Source: Daucus carota subsp. sativus
Taxonomy: Eukaryota; Streptophyta; Magnoliopsida; Apiales; Apiaceae
DNA: 64,000 nt
NCBI RefSeq assembly: GCF_001625215.2
Contig: NC_030383.2
Location: 57,588,949 to 57,652,948, forward strand
Direction of reading: 5' to 3'
Position numbers and translations under genes: made by a program. Positions 11,794 through 23,180 of the stretch are shown in pieces; the first letter of the stretch is position 1; each line of letters opens with the position of its first letter. The notes beneath the pieces were generated by a model. It saw only the letters and a list, made by a program, of their open reading frames with translations. It was not told where the DNA came from and ran no database searches.

Positions 11794-12194
11794 CAATTTG
11801 ACTGGGATGAACAACCCTATTTATAGGGGACACAAGGTATACCTGTCTGTGTGATAGGAGTTGGATGGGACGCCATCACTTGTGTGTGTTGTGATTACAA
11901 GAAGGTTAACAACCTTTAGTAGTGTCTAATGTGGACACGCAACACCAAGTTCATTGATCATATAGATCTCTCAGTCACTCCTTTATTCAAATATGATCTA
12001 CCTTGAAAACATCTTGTTCTGTTCAAAATTTCCAAAGATTGATTCTTGGGAAATGAATTCTGCAATTGTGAAAGTTGATTCTCAAATTTCTTTAAAGTCA
12101 AAGGTATGCCAAGGCCGATCAAAGGTGAATGATGATACGTTATTACGAAGCGTATAGTGGAATCTTATAAGTGATACGTTTGAGTTCTCTTTGC

Positions 12195-12231
12195 GGATTC
12201 CGAGGGCGGAATCCTTATAAGGGGAGTAGAA
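12195..12231 (+). repeat. First hairpin plus polypurine module
   Basis: An 8-bp perfect inverted repeat, GGATTCCG - AGGG - CGGAATCC, followed by CTTATAAGGGGAGTAGAA and then TGTAATATCCC, which mimics an LTR start. The same module recurs 208 bp downstream at the true LTR border. Confidence 0.85.
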
Positions 12232-12402
12232 TGTAATATCCCATATTATTAAATTTAGATTTGATTATTATAAATCTATTTGTCTAAATATAATTGTTGG
12301 CTTTAATGGAATAGTGATATGATTTGTGAATAGTTGTATGTGATGATACTTGTTCTATGGATTAATATGGATTTTACAAATTATGCGTCCTCCTTCTTTC
12401 TC

Positions 12403-12439
12403 GGATTCCGAGGACGGAATCCCTATAAGGAGGGTAGAT
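12403..12439 (+). repeat. Second hairpin plus polypurine tract, at the 3' LTR border
   Basis: GGATTCCG - AGGA - CGGAATCC, then CTATAAGGAGGGTAGAT, directly abutting the 3' LTR TG at 12440. The purine run AAGGAGGG is in the place expected for the plus-strand primer. Confidence 0.85.
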
Positions 12440-15400
12440 TGTAATAACCCGGATTTTTAAAAATATTTTTTGTTAATATTATAAATGATTTTCTTAAAAA
12501 GAAAGGAATAATATTTAATATTTTATTCCAGTTTAATGAATTTTCAAAGGTTTATATTTAAACCCCGGGTTATTGTGTTATTGATAGATAACTGTATTTT
12601 CAAAACGGATTTTCAAATATTGTTTTGAAAATTCTGTATTAATATTATGTGAATATATGTGTTATGTGATTAAGTGGTATTGGTGAATTTGTTGTTAATT
12701 AGTTATGATGAATTATTAATATTATATGATTAATATATGAATTTTTGTGAATTTTATATTATCTGGTTTATTGCGTTAACTGCTCATATGTGTTCGTATT
12801 TGAGAGATTTCAATTTCTACATGCTCAGGAGAAAATATAGTTTATTTGGATATTTTCATATCGATTTATGGAATATTAGATGATTTTATAATCGATTTAC
12901 GGATTTAATTGCGTATATTTATATTTATTTATTAATTATTGGACTTCTGTAAAACCGTCCACTCGTAACGAGGTAGCAAATTTTCTTCCCGGAAGTTTCA
13001 ACAAAACTCACCTTTAGCCTAATTTAGATATTCCGGACACTTTTCGTGTTTTGACTTTTTCGATCCGGAGTACGGTTTTTCCCGGAGTCGGTCCGGCGGA
13101 GTTTTTCGGGTAGTTGAATTGTTGATAATTATCCAGTTTGTCTCGATAAACGTGAAACGGGATATTTTTTTTCATCCTTATCATGTAATAATTGCAGTGG
13201 GACCCGCAGACCAATAATTGAGTTAAAAAGCCCCGTTTTGATGATTATCTCGAAAACAAGTACCGATTGGACCCCACTTTCTTAATATAAAGCTATTAAA
13301 TATGTATTTTCATGCCATAAACGATCCAAAGGGGTACCAATTATTTGTAAATATAAATATACCTTTCTAGAGCTTATTTTCACCCGTAAAATCATTTCAC
13401 CGGTTTCTCTGCACGAATACCGAGAGAAACCGAGCGGTGTTCTTCGTGTTCTTCATAATTAAACAAAGATTTGAAGGTGTTATTGGAGTCAGAATCGAGC
13501 GTGCGAATAGTCAAATCGAAGATATCGAAGAGAAGAACTCAAATCAATCATCAAAAACAACCTGAGATTCACAGGTAGGGAGTAATTGAAGTTTTAAATT
13601 TCGAATTAATATGATTTAAATAGTGAATTTTTGCAAACGTGATTGTTTGATTGTTTTGATGATTCCATGTTGTAGAGCATGTTTTTCTCGTCGTTTTGGT
13701 ATATCATATGTCAATTTTTGAGTTCAATAACACCTCGAAAAGTCAGTTTAATCTTCGAAAGTCATGTTCTTGGTGTTCTTGAATAAAGTCACCGGAAAAT
13801 TCTGATTTGAGTCGGAATTTTGATTCGTTGAACCTGGGCTAGCATGGTATATATCATTGGAAAGAGTATAAGGAGAGCAACATGTTCGTGTGCTTAGTTT
13901 GATTGTTGGAGTCGTAATGGAGGCGCCGGAATCTGGGGAAGTCGACGGCGACGTCAACTTTCGAAGCTTTTTCCGGCCAAATGGTTGATCCCTTGCTTAA
14001 TCAGGTTGCATAAGTGAATTCCTGGGGTTTTGATTTATAAATCTGCACGTTTTGGTGATGTGTGGAGCCCTGTAGCCGTTTCACGGCGAAAGTCCGGCGA
14101 AGGCTCGTCGGAGGTGGTGACCGGGGGTCAAATTACAATTTGACCCCCAAACTTATCAAAACGATACAGTGGGAACCCTGGAGTTTAAAAGTTTTCAACT
14201 CAGTCCCTAGTAGTTTACAAAGTTGCACAGTGAACCTTGGAGTTTTGAATCTTTTCAAAAACATTTTATTTATTTATTTTAATTTCGAAAATTATTGATT
14301 TTAAATTCAAAAATGCTTTTTAAATATTTGTTTATTCAAAAATAAATCTAATTTGATTTATTAATTAATTTTAATTAGTAATTAATTATTTTAATTAGTC
14401 AATTAATTTAAATATTAATTGATTAATTATTTTAATTAATTATTAATTGATTTTAATTGATTAATTAATTGGATTTAATTATCCTTTTTGATTTAAAAAT
14501 TCTGAAAAATAGTTTCGAGCTTTGAAATATTTTTCCAAATTATGTTCAAGGCTCGACAATTGTTTATGAATGATTTCAAGTCCAGTTTTGAGCATCCGGA
14601 CTTGATTATTTATTTGAAAAATGATTCTTTTATCCGTTTTAATTCCGAAAAATGTTTAAAAATTCCAGAAAATTCCCGAAAAATCATTTCTAACCCAAGA
14701 CTTGATTTAATATCAATTGGGATGGGAAACCTTATGTGTTGTGTGTTGTCTGCTATTGGTTGGATGTGTTATGTGCCGATAGGAGAGTGAGAAAACTGTT
14801 TTGAGCATAACTTTTGATCCGTAAGTCGGAATCAAGTGAAACGAAAGAGAGACAGAAGCTTATAACGTCTATTTTAATATGATGTGACTATATGGCTGAG
14901 TCTATAAGGTGAATAATTGTTGATAAGTATGCATAATGTGATAATATGTGATCTAAGTGCTACCAAGTGATGATTATGTGAAGTACGTGTTAGTTTTGAT
15001 ATTGTGAAGTGATAAATGATTCGTATGATTGATATTGGATAAGAATATATGGATTATAGCTATTGGATTTCGTTGGTTGATTAATGGTTGAGATAGGATA
15101 ATAGGTGGATAGTCTTATACATAGACGAGACGATGTCGGATTTTCGATAAGAATTTATATGATAATTGATTGGTGATATGTTATGTGGAATATGATTGAT
15201 TATATGTTAGAATCAAAGCATGCTTATGTGTTACGTGGTATGTGATAGGTTTAAAGGGGTATATAAGTGGGTATCGATATACGTGATATGTATATGCGAT
15301 ATATTGTTTAGTGACTATAGCATTATCTTATTCTCGTAAAGGATTTGGACGAGACGTGTACGCTCGAAGACGTCAGAAAGTCGGAATGGTATTGCAAAGC

Positions 15401-16964
15401 GAATAAGGGATGAATCGAGTAAGCGAAGCAATGTGGCGAATAGAGTATAGCTAGAGATGGTCTAGAGATTATGAGATGCATAGATTGTGAAAGTGGAAAG
15501 ATGAGAATGAGCTGTGAGACGGGAGTCAGATTTAAGGCAAGTATCCTGCACCCTGCTTTTGGATATATTGCAAATATTCTGATTCATTCTTTTGATGTGT
15601 TGCAAGTATCCTAAACCCTTCTTTTGGATATATTGCATGTTCTGATCCATTCCTTTGGTATATGTTTCAAGTATTCATACCTTTCTTTTCAATGTTCGAA
15701 AATGCGAGTATTCTGACCCATTCTTTCTAATCTTCAAGTTTCTAAAGAATTTCCGTTTTACAAATTAATTCGAAGTTCAGATTGTCATTGAAGCATGTGT
15801 TGCTCAGTGATAGTTAGAGCTTTGAATGAATTGGGATCTTCTTGATTATTCAACCCGCCATTGTCATGCTGGTTTAGCAGGCTAAATTCAGTTGCTTAGC
15901 CGATAATGGAGGATACTGAATAGTTGAGGATTTCCTGAACTGTGATTTATGAAATGATGGATCATGATTTATGAATAAATTATTATTAAAGTTTGAATTG
16001 GAATTATTCTGTTGTTGAAGATATTTATGATAATGTTCTGTTGATTTACATTGGCTTCTTGAATTGAATTAGAGAATTGGATTATTGTTTTTATATAAAC
16101 CTGTGGACCAGATTCGTGGTCATGTTAGGCCAATGAGTGCCTTGGATCCAGTGATAGAGCATGGCGGGGCCTGCTCGGGGTTAGTGCGGAACTGATCAGC
16201 TGCCTAACCTTGGTTTTAATTAAAATGTGATAGTCCAATTCAATAATTCTTTTGGAAAAATTGAATTCCTCATTATTCAATTGCTGCAAGGTATTGTGAA
16301 CTTCTTATACGATACCATGAACTCATGAACTCAGGTTGAATTCTCTTATATCTTGAACTCGTGAACTTCTATTATATAATTTCAGAACTATCATTGTTTA
16401 TTATTACTTGCTGAGCATTGTTGCTCACCCTTGCTATTCCTTTCTAAACATTTCAGAAAGGCTTAAAGGTGAGATGATTGATTGAGATTGTGGATACGGC
16501 TAATGCTAGGCGAGGAGACAGAGTTGAGGATCCAGTGGTCAGGGAGTGGTGAGGAAAGTTGATGAGGTTGGTGCAAGCTGGAATAGTTGACAGTGATTCT
16601 TCTTATCGAAGATGATCTGACTTGGTAAGAAATATTGTATAGTATTAGTGGTGGATTCTAATTTCAATACTGTAACCTGGAAGCGATCCTGTTGTTTTTG
16701 GGGGTTAAAATGTTCTCTTTCGAGTCACTTATTGAAGTTTAAATGTTCTCTGGAAATTCTTTTATGATGATTTTCAAATTTAAAAGTCAGGTTTTGAAAT
16801 CATTTGATTTATGTTCTCATTCAAATCCTTTATTTAATGTTTTCAAGTTTTAAATTCTATTGGATCTTCATTAATAAAAATATTACAGGTTTTTAAAGTG
16901 TTTTAAAAATGGGTTTTATGTGGTGACGTCAGAATCCAGACCCCCGGATTCCTGGACTGTCACA
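12440..16964 (+). repeat. 3' LTR, 4,525 bp
   Basis: Copy of the 5' LTR at a fixed offset of 6,392 bp. I saw no mismatch in the segments compared. Ends TGTCACA, followed by the TCATT duplication. Confidence 0.96.
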
Positions 16965-17058
16965 TCATTGACTTGACTCTATAAGTCTTTGCTTCTTGTT
17001 TTATTATGAGCTATAAGGAAAAGCAAAAGTAGTGAGTCAACATTCTTTACATCTGCTT
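16965..17058. repeat. Duplicated RLP upstream region, copy C, right half
   Basis: Continues the repeat broken at 6047. It ends soon after AACATTCTTTACATCTGCT, within the phytochelatin synthase-derived part that copy A has in full. Confidence 0.85.
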
Positions 17059-17091
17059 TTTCTAAATAATATGGTCATGCTTTTTGTTATA

Positions 17092-17286
17092 GGGTCTTTC
17101 TAATGTGTGCCCATGGGCACACACTAACAATTATTTTTTATTGAGGTGGAGAGCTTTTACTGGTCATGATTTTTGTGCATATGCAGGGGGCCATGATTAT
17201 TAATGAGGTTTTGGCCAATAAAAGCTCTCCACCTCAACAAAAAGTGGTTGTTAGTGTGTGCCCATGGCCACACACTAGAAAAACCG
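17092..17286. mobile_element. Mutator-type foldback MITE, 195 bp
   Basis: The 9-bp direct repeat TTTGTTATA flanks it (17083-17091, 17287-17295). The long imperfect terminal inverted repeats begin GGGTCTTTCTAATGTGTG on the left and, reverse-complemented, CGGTTTTTCTAGTGTGTG on the right. They continue through CCCATGGGCACACACTAACA and GAGGTGGAGAGCTTTTA on both arms, so most of the element can fold on itself. The 9-bp duplication points to Mutator-like transposase. Confidence 0.9.
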
Positions 17287-17530
17287 TTTGTTATATTACA
17301 AACTACAAACAGTGTCAAGGATAGAATAAAGTAGCTTGACTTGATGACCTTTGGAAATTAAAGTAGACTGTCCGGGCTCACTTTGATTAAAGAAGCTACA
17401 TATGAGTTTCCTGGAGAAAAATTGGAGCTGAACTAGTCTCAGCTGTATTCACATGCGAGGACCGACAATTTATTACTACTACTCTAAATCAATGATATAT
17501 GTTACTAGATCCTGAACAAAGTAACCAAGC

Positions 17531-17740
17531 ATGGAAATAATTAACAAGCCTTTCGCTCTTGTTCTGTTCCTGGTTTTTTTCGTTTTTCCACTAAATATAA
17601 CATCATCCACAGAAACTGAAGCACAATCCCTTGTCAAATGGAAGAACACTTTATTATCATCTTCTTCAATCCATTCTTGGTACCTAAACAACCTCCATAA
17701 CCTTTGTAACTGGACCGGTGTTACCTGCAATATTTCCCTC
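17531..17740 (+). pseudogene. RLP N-terminal relic
   Basis: It keeps the ATG, the signal peptide (NKPFALVLFLVFFVFPLN) and the N-terminal cap (LVKWKNTLLSS, CNWTGVTCN) of the RLPs at 1176 and 20445, then loses homology just after TGCAAT and stops at 17773. The junction reads TGCAATATTTCCCTCCTT, which resembles exon 1 joined near the start of exon 2 (AATATTCCCTCCTT in gene 1). A deletion of the intervening LRRs and intron is therefore plausible. No downstream RLP exons follow before gene 2. Confidence 0.85.
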
Positions 17741-17773
17741 CTTGTCCACTATATTTGCACGGTAACTCTGTAA

Positions 17774-19536
17774 GCATGTAAAATAAAGATAAATAAGGAG
17801 TTAAAATAAGATTACTCACAATAAAACCTAATTGAGTAGAGTTTAAATGAATAAGACGATTAATTGATTTCATTACCTTCTACTCTAATAGCAATCTGTG
17901 TTCTTTGTTGTCTACTTAGCTTATAGCCCGTCCAATGCACAGGTCAAAAATATCTTTTTTCTAAGTTTTTTTGCGATTTTACTAAGAATATTGCAAAAAT
18001 ACTAACTTTTTAGAAAATATTTGGAAAGATACGGTCACCACCTAGACAGAGACGGAAGTAATTGGGGGGGGGGGGGGGGGGTATGGGGTGGCCTTGGGCC
18101 CCCCAAAACCTTCCCCAAACCCTTATATATAGTCAATTATATGATCGAAAATTCATAATTTGTAGTATTTAGCCCCCAAAATTCATAATTTTGTAGTATT
18201 TTGTCCTTAGAAAATTTTTAGTAAAATTTCGCCCTCCCCCCAAAAAATTTTCTGGTTCCGTCTTTGCACCTGGATGCAAACCAGATGCAACTTCAGTTAA
18301 TTGGCCTTGCAGGGGTTGCAAATATGGTTGCGTCTGGTTTCAAGTAAGGTTGCATGTGGTTGCAACGGGTTGCATACAATATTTTTGCAAATATCTTCAA
18401 AATTTGATATTTTTGCAAAATATTTAAAAAAGATATAGTATTTTCGCAAAAACAATTTTGGACTTAGGTATTTATGAAAAAACCCCAATTTTATTTTATA
18501 TATATTTAAAATGATGAGAAAAATTATTTGCTAATAATAAATCATAATTTTAAATTAAATAAAAATACAATATAAAATTATATTATGTTCTAACGCAGAA
18601 CTATTTGTGCAGTACTAACCTCTTGTATGTTCCTTTAGGCCACCTCTTAATTTTGACTTTTGTCTTCGTGTTTATTTAGTAGCATTGTTATACTGTTAGC
18701 AACATCATTTATTATCATCAGCTCTTTGTTATTCTTTTATGTATATTTTGAAATATTTTTCATGAAATCGTGTGCTCGTCTTTAATTCCTCAAATAATAT
18801 TATTTTTAAGTCCGAACTACTTGTGCAGTATTAAACTCTTGTCTAGTTCTTTGGTCATGCCTTATCTTTTATCATCTTATATATCGTTGACATATTCTTC
18901 ATGAACTATTGTGTCCCTGTTTTTTATCTCTGACATATTCATATTTTGATATTAATAAAATTTTATATAATGATTTGTATAGAGATGAGAAGGAAAGCTG
19001 GCGAGCCTGATGTGGGGTGATTTATGTTTAAGATGTTGATCGGTTTATTTTTCGAAGATTTTGATCTGGCAGTGGATGTTGAAACTTCTAGGGTATATTA
19101 TTTTTGGTTTATTTGTATATTATTTGTATGCACGAGATGGTTTTATATATAATATTAACTCTTATTACGGTATCTTCACATCTTTTTCCTAATGTTTTTT
19201 GTTGATATGTATTCGTATGGCATGGTTGTACGTATGTCACGTGAATTACTATTATATTATATTTATGAATGTGTTTTATATTAGAATTATTATATCTATT
19301 GTATTATATCTATTTTTTTGATTGTATCTTCATAAGCTTTTTGTATTTGTAATTATAATTCTAAAAAGTAAAAATAATAATGGACTAATAATTAACACAG
19401 GAATTAAAATAATAGATTAAATGTTACTACGATTTATAATATATCCGATTCTCCAAATCATTAATCGAAAATATCTATTGATTGTTAACATATCAAAATT
19501 ATCGATTTTTACGATTCCAAAACATATAAAGTATTA
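17774..19536. other. Intergenic, degenerate repetitive DNA
   Basis: No gene seen. It contains a G homopolymer of about 18 (18064-18081) inside a segment bounded by GACGGAAGT and TTCCGTCTTTG, a cluster of GGTTGCA-type repeats (18290-18375), and a possible decayed Helitron end (TATAGCCCGTCCAATGCACAGG, 17932). The minus-strand frame at 18297-18488 is repeat translation. Confidence 0.6.
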
Positions 19537-20040
19537 CTCCCTCCGTTCCGGGGAGCTGTAAAGTAATGGGACCAATTAATATTTAATGTATAAAGTGGGT
19601 GTAGTGCGAGTAAAATGGTCGGAACAACTAATATTTAATATATAAAGTGGATGTAATGCAAGAAAGTAGTGGATATAGTTAAAATTTTATATTATAAACT
19701 TTTACTACTATTTTTGGAATGTATATAATTAATGGGCAGTTTGGATAATTTTAAAAAAGTGGTTCTGCTTTAAAATAAAGAAGTGGATTAGAAATGATAA
19801 ATAAAATTAATACTGATTCTTTCAAAAAAAAAAATTAATACTGATTAAACTGTTTGGAGAAGAAAATAACATTTTTAACTTTTTATAAGTACTTCTGCCT
19901 TTTTATACAAACGAGTCAAGAAAAATAGAAGCGGACTTTTTAGAAAAAGAAGCATGAAGTAGTGGAAACATGCAGTAAGTAAGACATCCCAAAATGAAAA
20001 TTTTATAGAAATAGATGGGATGGAAAAAATATTCAAATTA
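19537..20040. mobile_element. Decayed Stowaway-type MITE carrying a later insertion
   Basis: Starts CTCCCTCCGTTCCGG after TA, and the body resembles 45313-45638 (GTATAAAGTGG, GAAAGTAGTGGATATAGT). The homology breaks near GGGCAGTTTGG (about 19735) and seems to resume near CATCCCAAAATG (about 19985), ending ATGGGATGG. An unrelated AT-rich segment of about 240 bp appears to sit inside. No clean right terminus. Confidence 0.5.
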
Positions 20041-20444
20041 TTTGCATGAACCAATGACTACCTCTTGCTGTTTTAATTATGTGATGTCAGGCTAGTGTAG
20101 CGGGCCCTTTAGCAATTATTTTTGCATGACAAAACCGAGCTAGCCATCGTTCATGCATACAATTATGTGTCTGCTTCTATACGCGTTAATTACGTCGACT
20201 TGACACTAAAAGCGGACATAAAGGAAAGTCTGAATGATAAATCTCGCTTTTGTACATCGGATTTTCCAGGAAATTAGAAGTGATTGTAATCAAGTGAATA
20301 TCACATGCATGCGAGGACTAAAATTACATTATACATTTACTCCATCTCCAGACCCCAAGAAATTACAGATATACTAATGCTATATATATCCCATTATATG
20401 TGATACTAGATTCTCAACAAAATATAGAAACAGAGTAAACAAGC

Positions 20445-23142
20445 ATGGCAATATTCAACAAGCCTCTTGTTCTTGTACTATTCCTTGTTTTCATTTCTAT
20501 ACTTCCACTCTATATAACTTCATCACCAACCACCGAAGGAGAAGCCCTTGTCAAATGGAAGGACACTTTATTCAACTCTTCTTCACTCCATTCTTGGTCT
20601 TTAAACAATCTCAGTAACCTTTGTAATTGGACTGGCATTACCTGCAATCCTGCAGGAATGGTTTCGGAGCTCGACATTTCCGGTCAGAGACTGAGTGGAA
20701 CACTGGCTCACGTCAACTTCTCCTCATTTCCAAGTCTCACTTATTTAAACATGAGCGACAACTACTTATCAGGCAGTATACCAGTAGATATTGGAAATGC
20801 AACACAACTTCAGTACTTGGATCTCAACAACAACAATCTTCATGGTAACAATATTCCTTACTAAATTAGTCATGTCCAGAAGTTACAATATATTACAAGA
20901 AATCAGAGTTGCATTTCCTTTAGTACAGGTCATCCACAGAGTCGTAATTAAAATAAAGTCGTATATATATTCTCTCACCATATACTACTTAAAGTTGTTA
21001 ATTTGTTTAATGATTCCTTTGCAGGGAATATTCCTTCCTCCATAGGTCAACTCACGGAGCTTCAACAACTTGATCTCAGTTTTAACTATTTGAACTCTAG
21101 TATTCCTCCTGAGCTTGGGTTGTGTACCAAGCTCAGTGTCTTGTCTCTATATAATAATTTTCTTACTGGGCCTCTGCCTTACTCCTTTTCGAATTTAACC
21201 AGGATTTCTAGACTATACCTAGGTGGCAATAATCTTTCTGGTGAGCTCTCCCCTCATCTCTTGAATAAATGGACTGAGTTAACTTCACTAGATATCTCGT
21301 ACAATACCTTGAGTGGTAATATTCCTTCTGAAATTGGTATGTTGACAAATCTTACATTCCTCGATCTGAGTAAAAACCATCTTAAAGGAACAATTCCAAG
21401 AGAGATAGGGAAGTTGAATAAGCTTCAGGGATTATTCTTGTTAGGAAACCATCTAGAAGGTTCAATTCCAGCAACAATCGGGGACCTGGCCAAATTGGAA
21501 ATCTTATATCTGGAGTTCAATAATCTAAGTGGAACTATTCCACCTGAGATTGGGAACTTAACACTGCTTTATTCTCTTCATCTCTACAACAACCAATTGA
21601 ATGGAACTATTCCACCTGAGATTGGACGCTTGATAAATCTCACATATCTTGATCTCAGCAACAACCAATTGAATGGAATCATTCCACCTGAGATTGGGAA
21701 CTTAACACTGCTCCTCAGTCTTCTTCTCGACAATAACCAATTGACCGGAGAGCTGCATGATTCGGTTTATCACTTAACTATATTGAAACTTGGCCTTTCT
21801 TCCAATAGGTTTTCTGGCAGCATTCCTCCTGACTTTGGGCGCCCAAACTTGTTTTACATGGCTTTAGCTCGGAATAACTTTTCCGGTAAGTTTTACGACC
21901 TTTTAAATCCATTTGCATTCTTTTATTATTATTTTCATATACATTTATATTTACATAAATTATTTACTATTATTGTATGTTTTTCTCATAATTTACTCTC
22001 TCTGGTCCTGACTTTTCCTGACTTCGTTTGATTTTTTATGCATATGTTTAGAAGGTTTAACCACATATTTAAATTTGATAATTTTAAAAAGAAAAATTCT
22101 GAATAAAAATATTTATGTTATATTTTTAATCGAAAAAAAATACAAAAATATTAATATTTGCCATATGGTCAAACCTCCTAAAGATACGCGTAAAAAGTCG
22201 AACGTCCTATATATTTAATGGACGAGCGGGAATAAATCTTAATACCCCCCCTGCTTGTTTATGGGTTTTTCAACCAGATTTTCACCATTATTAAAAGCAC
22301 ATTTTTAAATTTTTTCTAAAAATCCAACAGTTTTTAAAAAATTCATTTATATTGAAAATAATATTTGTATATAGGTAATAATAAAATAAAAAAATTGTAA
22401 ATCATTATAATATGACAAATAGTAAATTTAAAATTGATATATTTAAATGTTCTATTTATTATATATTATAAGCTACTATCAATGTCATAAGAAATTTGAA
22501 CGAGACTTAATCGATTGGTGTCAACAACATGATATAATTAGTTCATTACTAGATATTAATCACTGATTAATTGAGATTAATGAATAATTTTTCGAATACT
22601 CTACTAAACTAAAAAAGATTATTTTCAAATTTATATATATAAACTAAAAAAATATAAATATATATCATTATCGTTTGAAACTATATTGTCATTATCAAAT
22701 ATTTTAATGACAAATAAATTTATGTATATATAATGTTATAAAAATAAAAAAAATTCATATAAATTTTTTATTCAAAATTTAAATATTTATTTCAATAAAC
22801 TAACTTTTCAAATTTTAGTTAAACTAACTAATTAAAATAAAAGACGCGATTGAATTTCAAGAATTAGGTATTACACCAAAACAAAAACTTTTTAGTTAAT
22901 CATGAAAAAGAAATAAATCATGACTAATGAAGATAAAACAATTAATTGGAAATATATAAAAAATAAATTAAAAATAATTAACTCATGTGTAATTTTGCAC
23001 ATCTCGCAACTATAATTATTCTCTCAAAGTTCTATAATCAAATAACATAACTCATGTAATGTTATATGCAAATTATAATTACATAATCAGTTACGAGCAA
23101 TCAAACAAGGTCTATATTTCTTTCAAATTTAATTCTCATAGA

Positions 23143-23180
<38 letters not shown>

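Larger units (their letters stand above)
10573..12439 (+). other. Retrotransposon internal region without coding capacity
   Basis: 1,867 bp between the LTRs. It holds the primer site, a stretch at about 11160-11460 of higher GC and no open frame, an array of degenerate TTGATATTCC units (11668-11793) and two polypurine-tract modules near the 3' end. Any packaging signal should lie here, but I cannot identify one. Confidence 0.8.
6048..16964 (+). mobile_element. Non-autonomous giant-LTR retrotransposon (LARD-like)
   Basis: A complete 10,917-bp element: 4,525-bp LTR, 1,867-bp internal region, 4,525-bp LTR, flanked by TCATT. The LTRs start TGTAATAACCCGG and end TGTCACA. A tRNA-iMet-type primer site (TGGTATCAGAGC) follows the 5' LTR by 2 bp. 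I find no gag, protease, integrase or reverse transcriptase frame, so movement would need proteins from another element. Very long LTRs with a short non-coding interior fit the large retrotransposon derivative (LARD) class, usually mobilised by Ty3/Gypsy elements; that parent is inference. In all stretches I compared the LTRs are identical, so insertion was recent. Confidence 0.95.

Noticed and set aside
17918-17960. Helitron 3'-end-like hairpin (TATAGCCCGTCCAATGCACAGG)
   Set aside because: The terminal CTRR and host A/T context do not fit, and no partner 5' end was found nearby.
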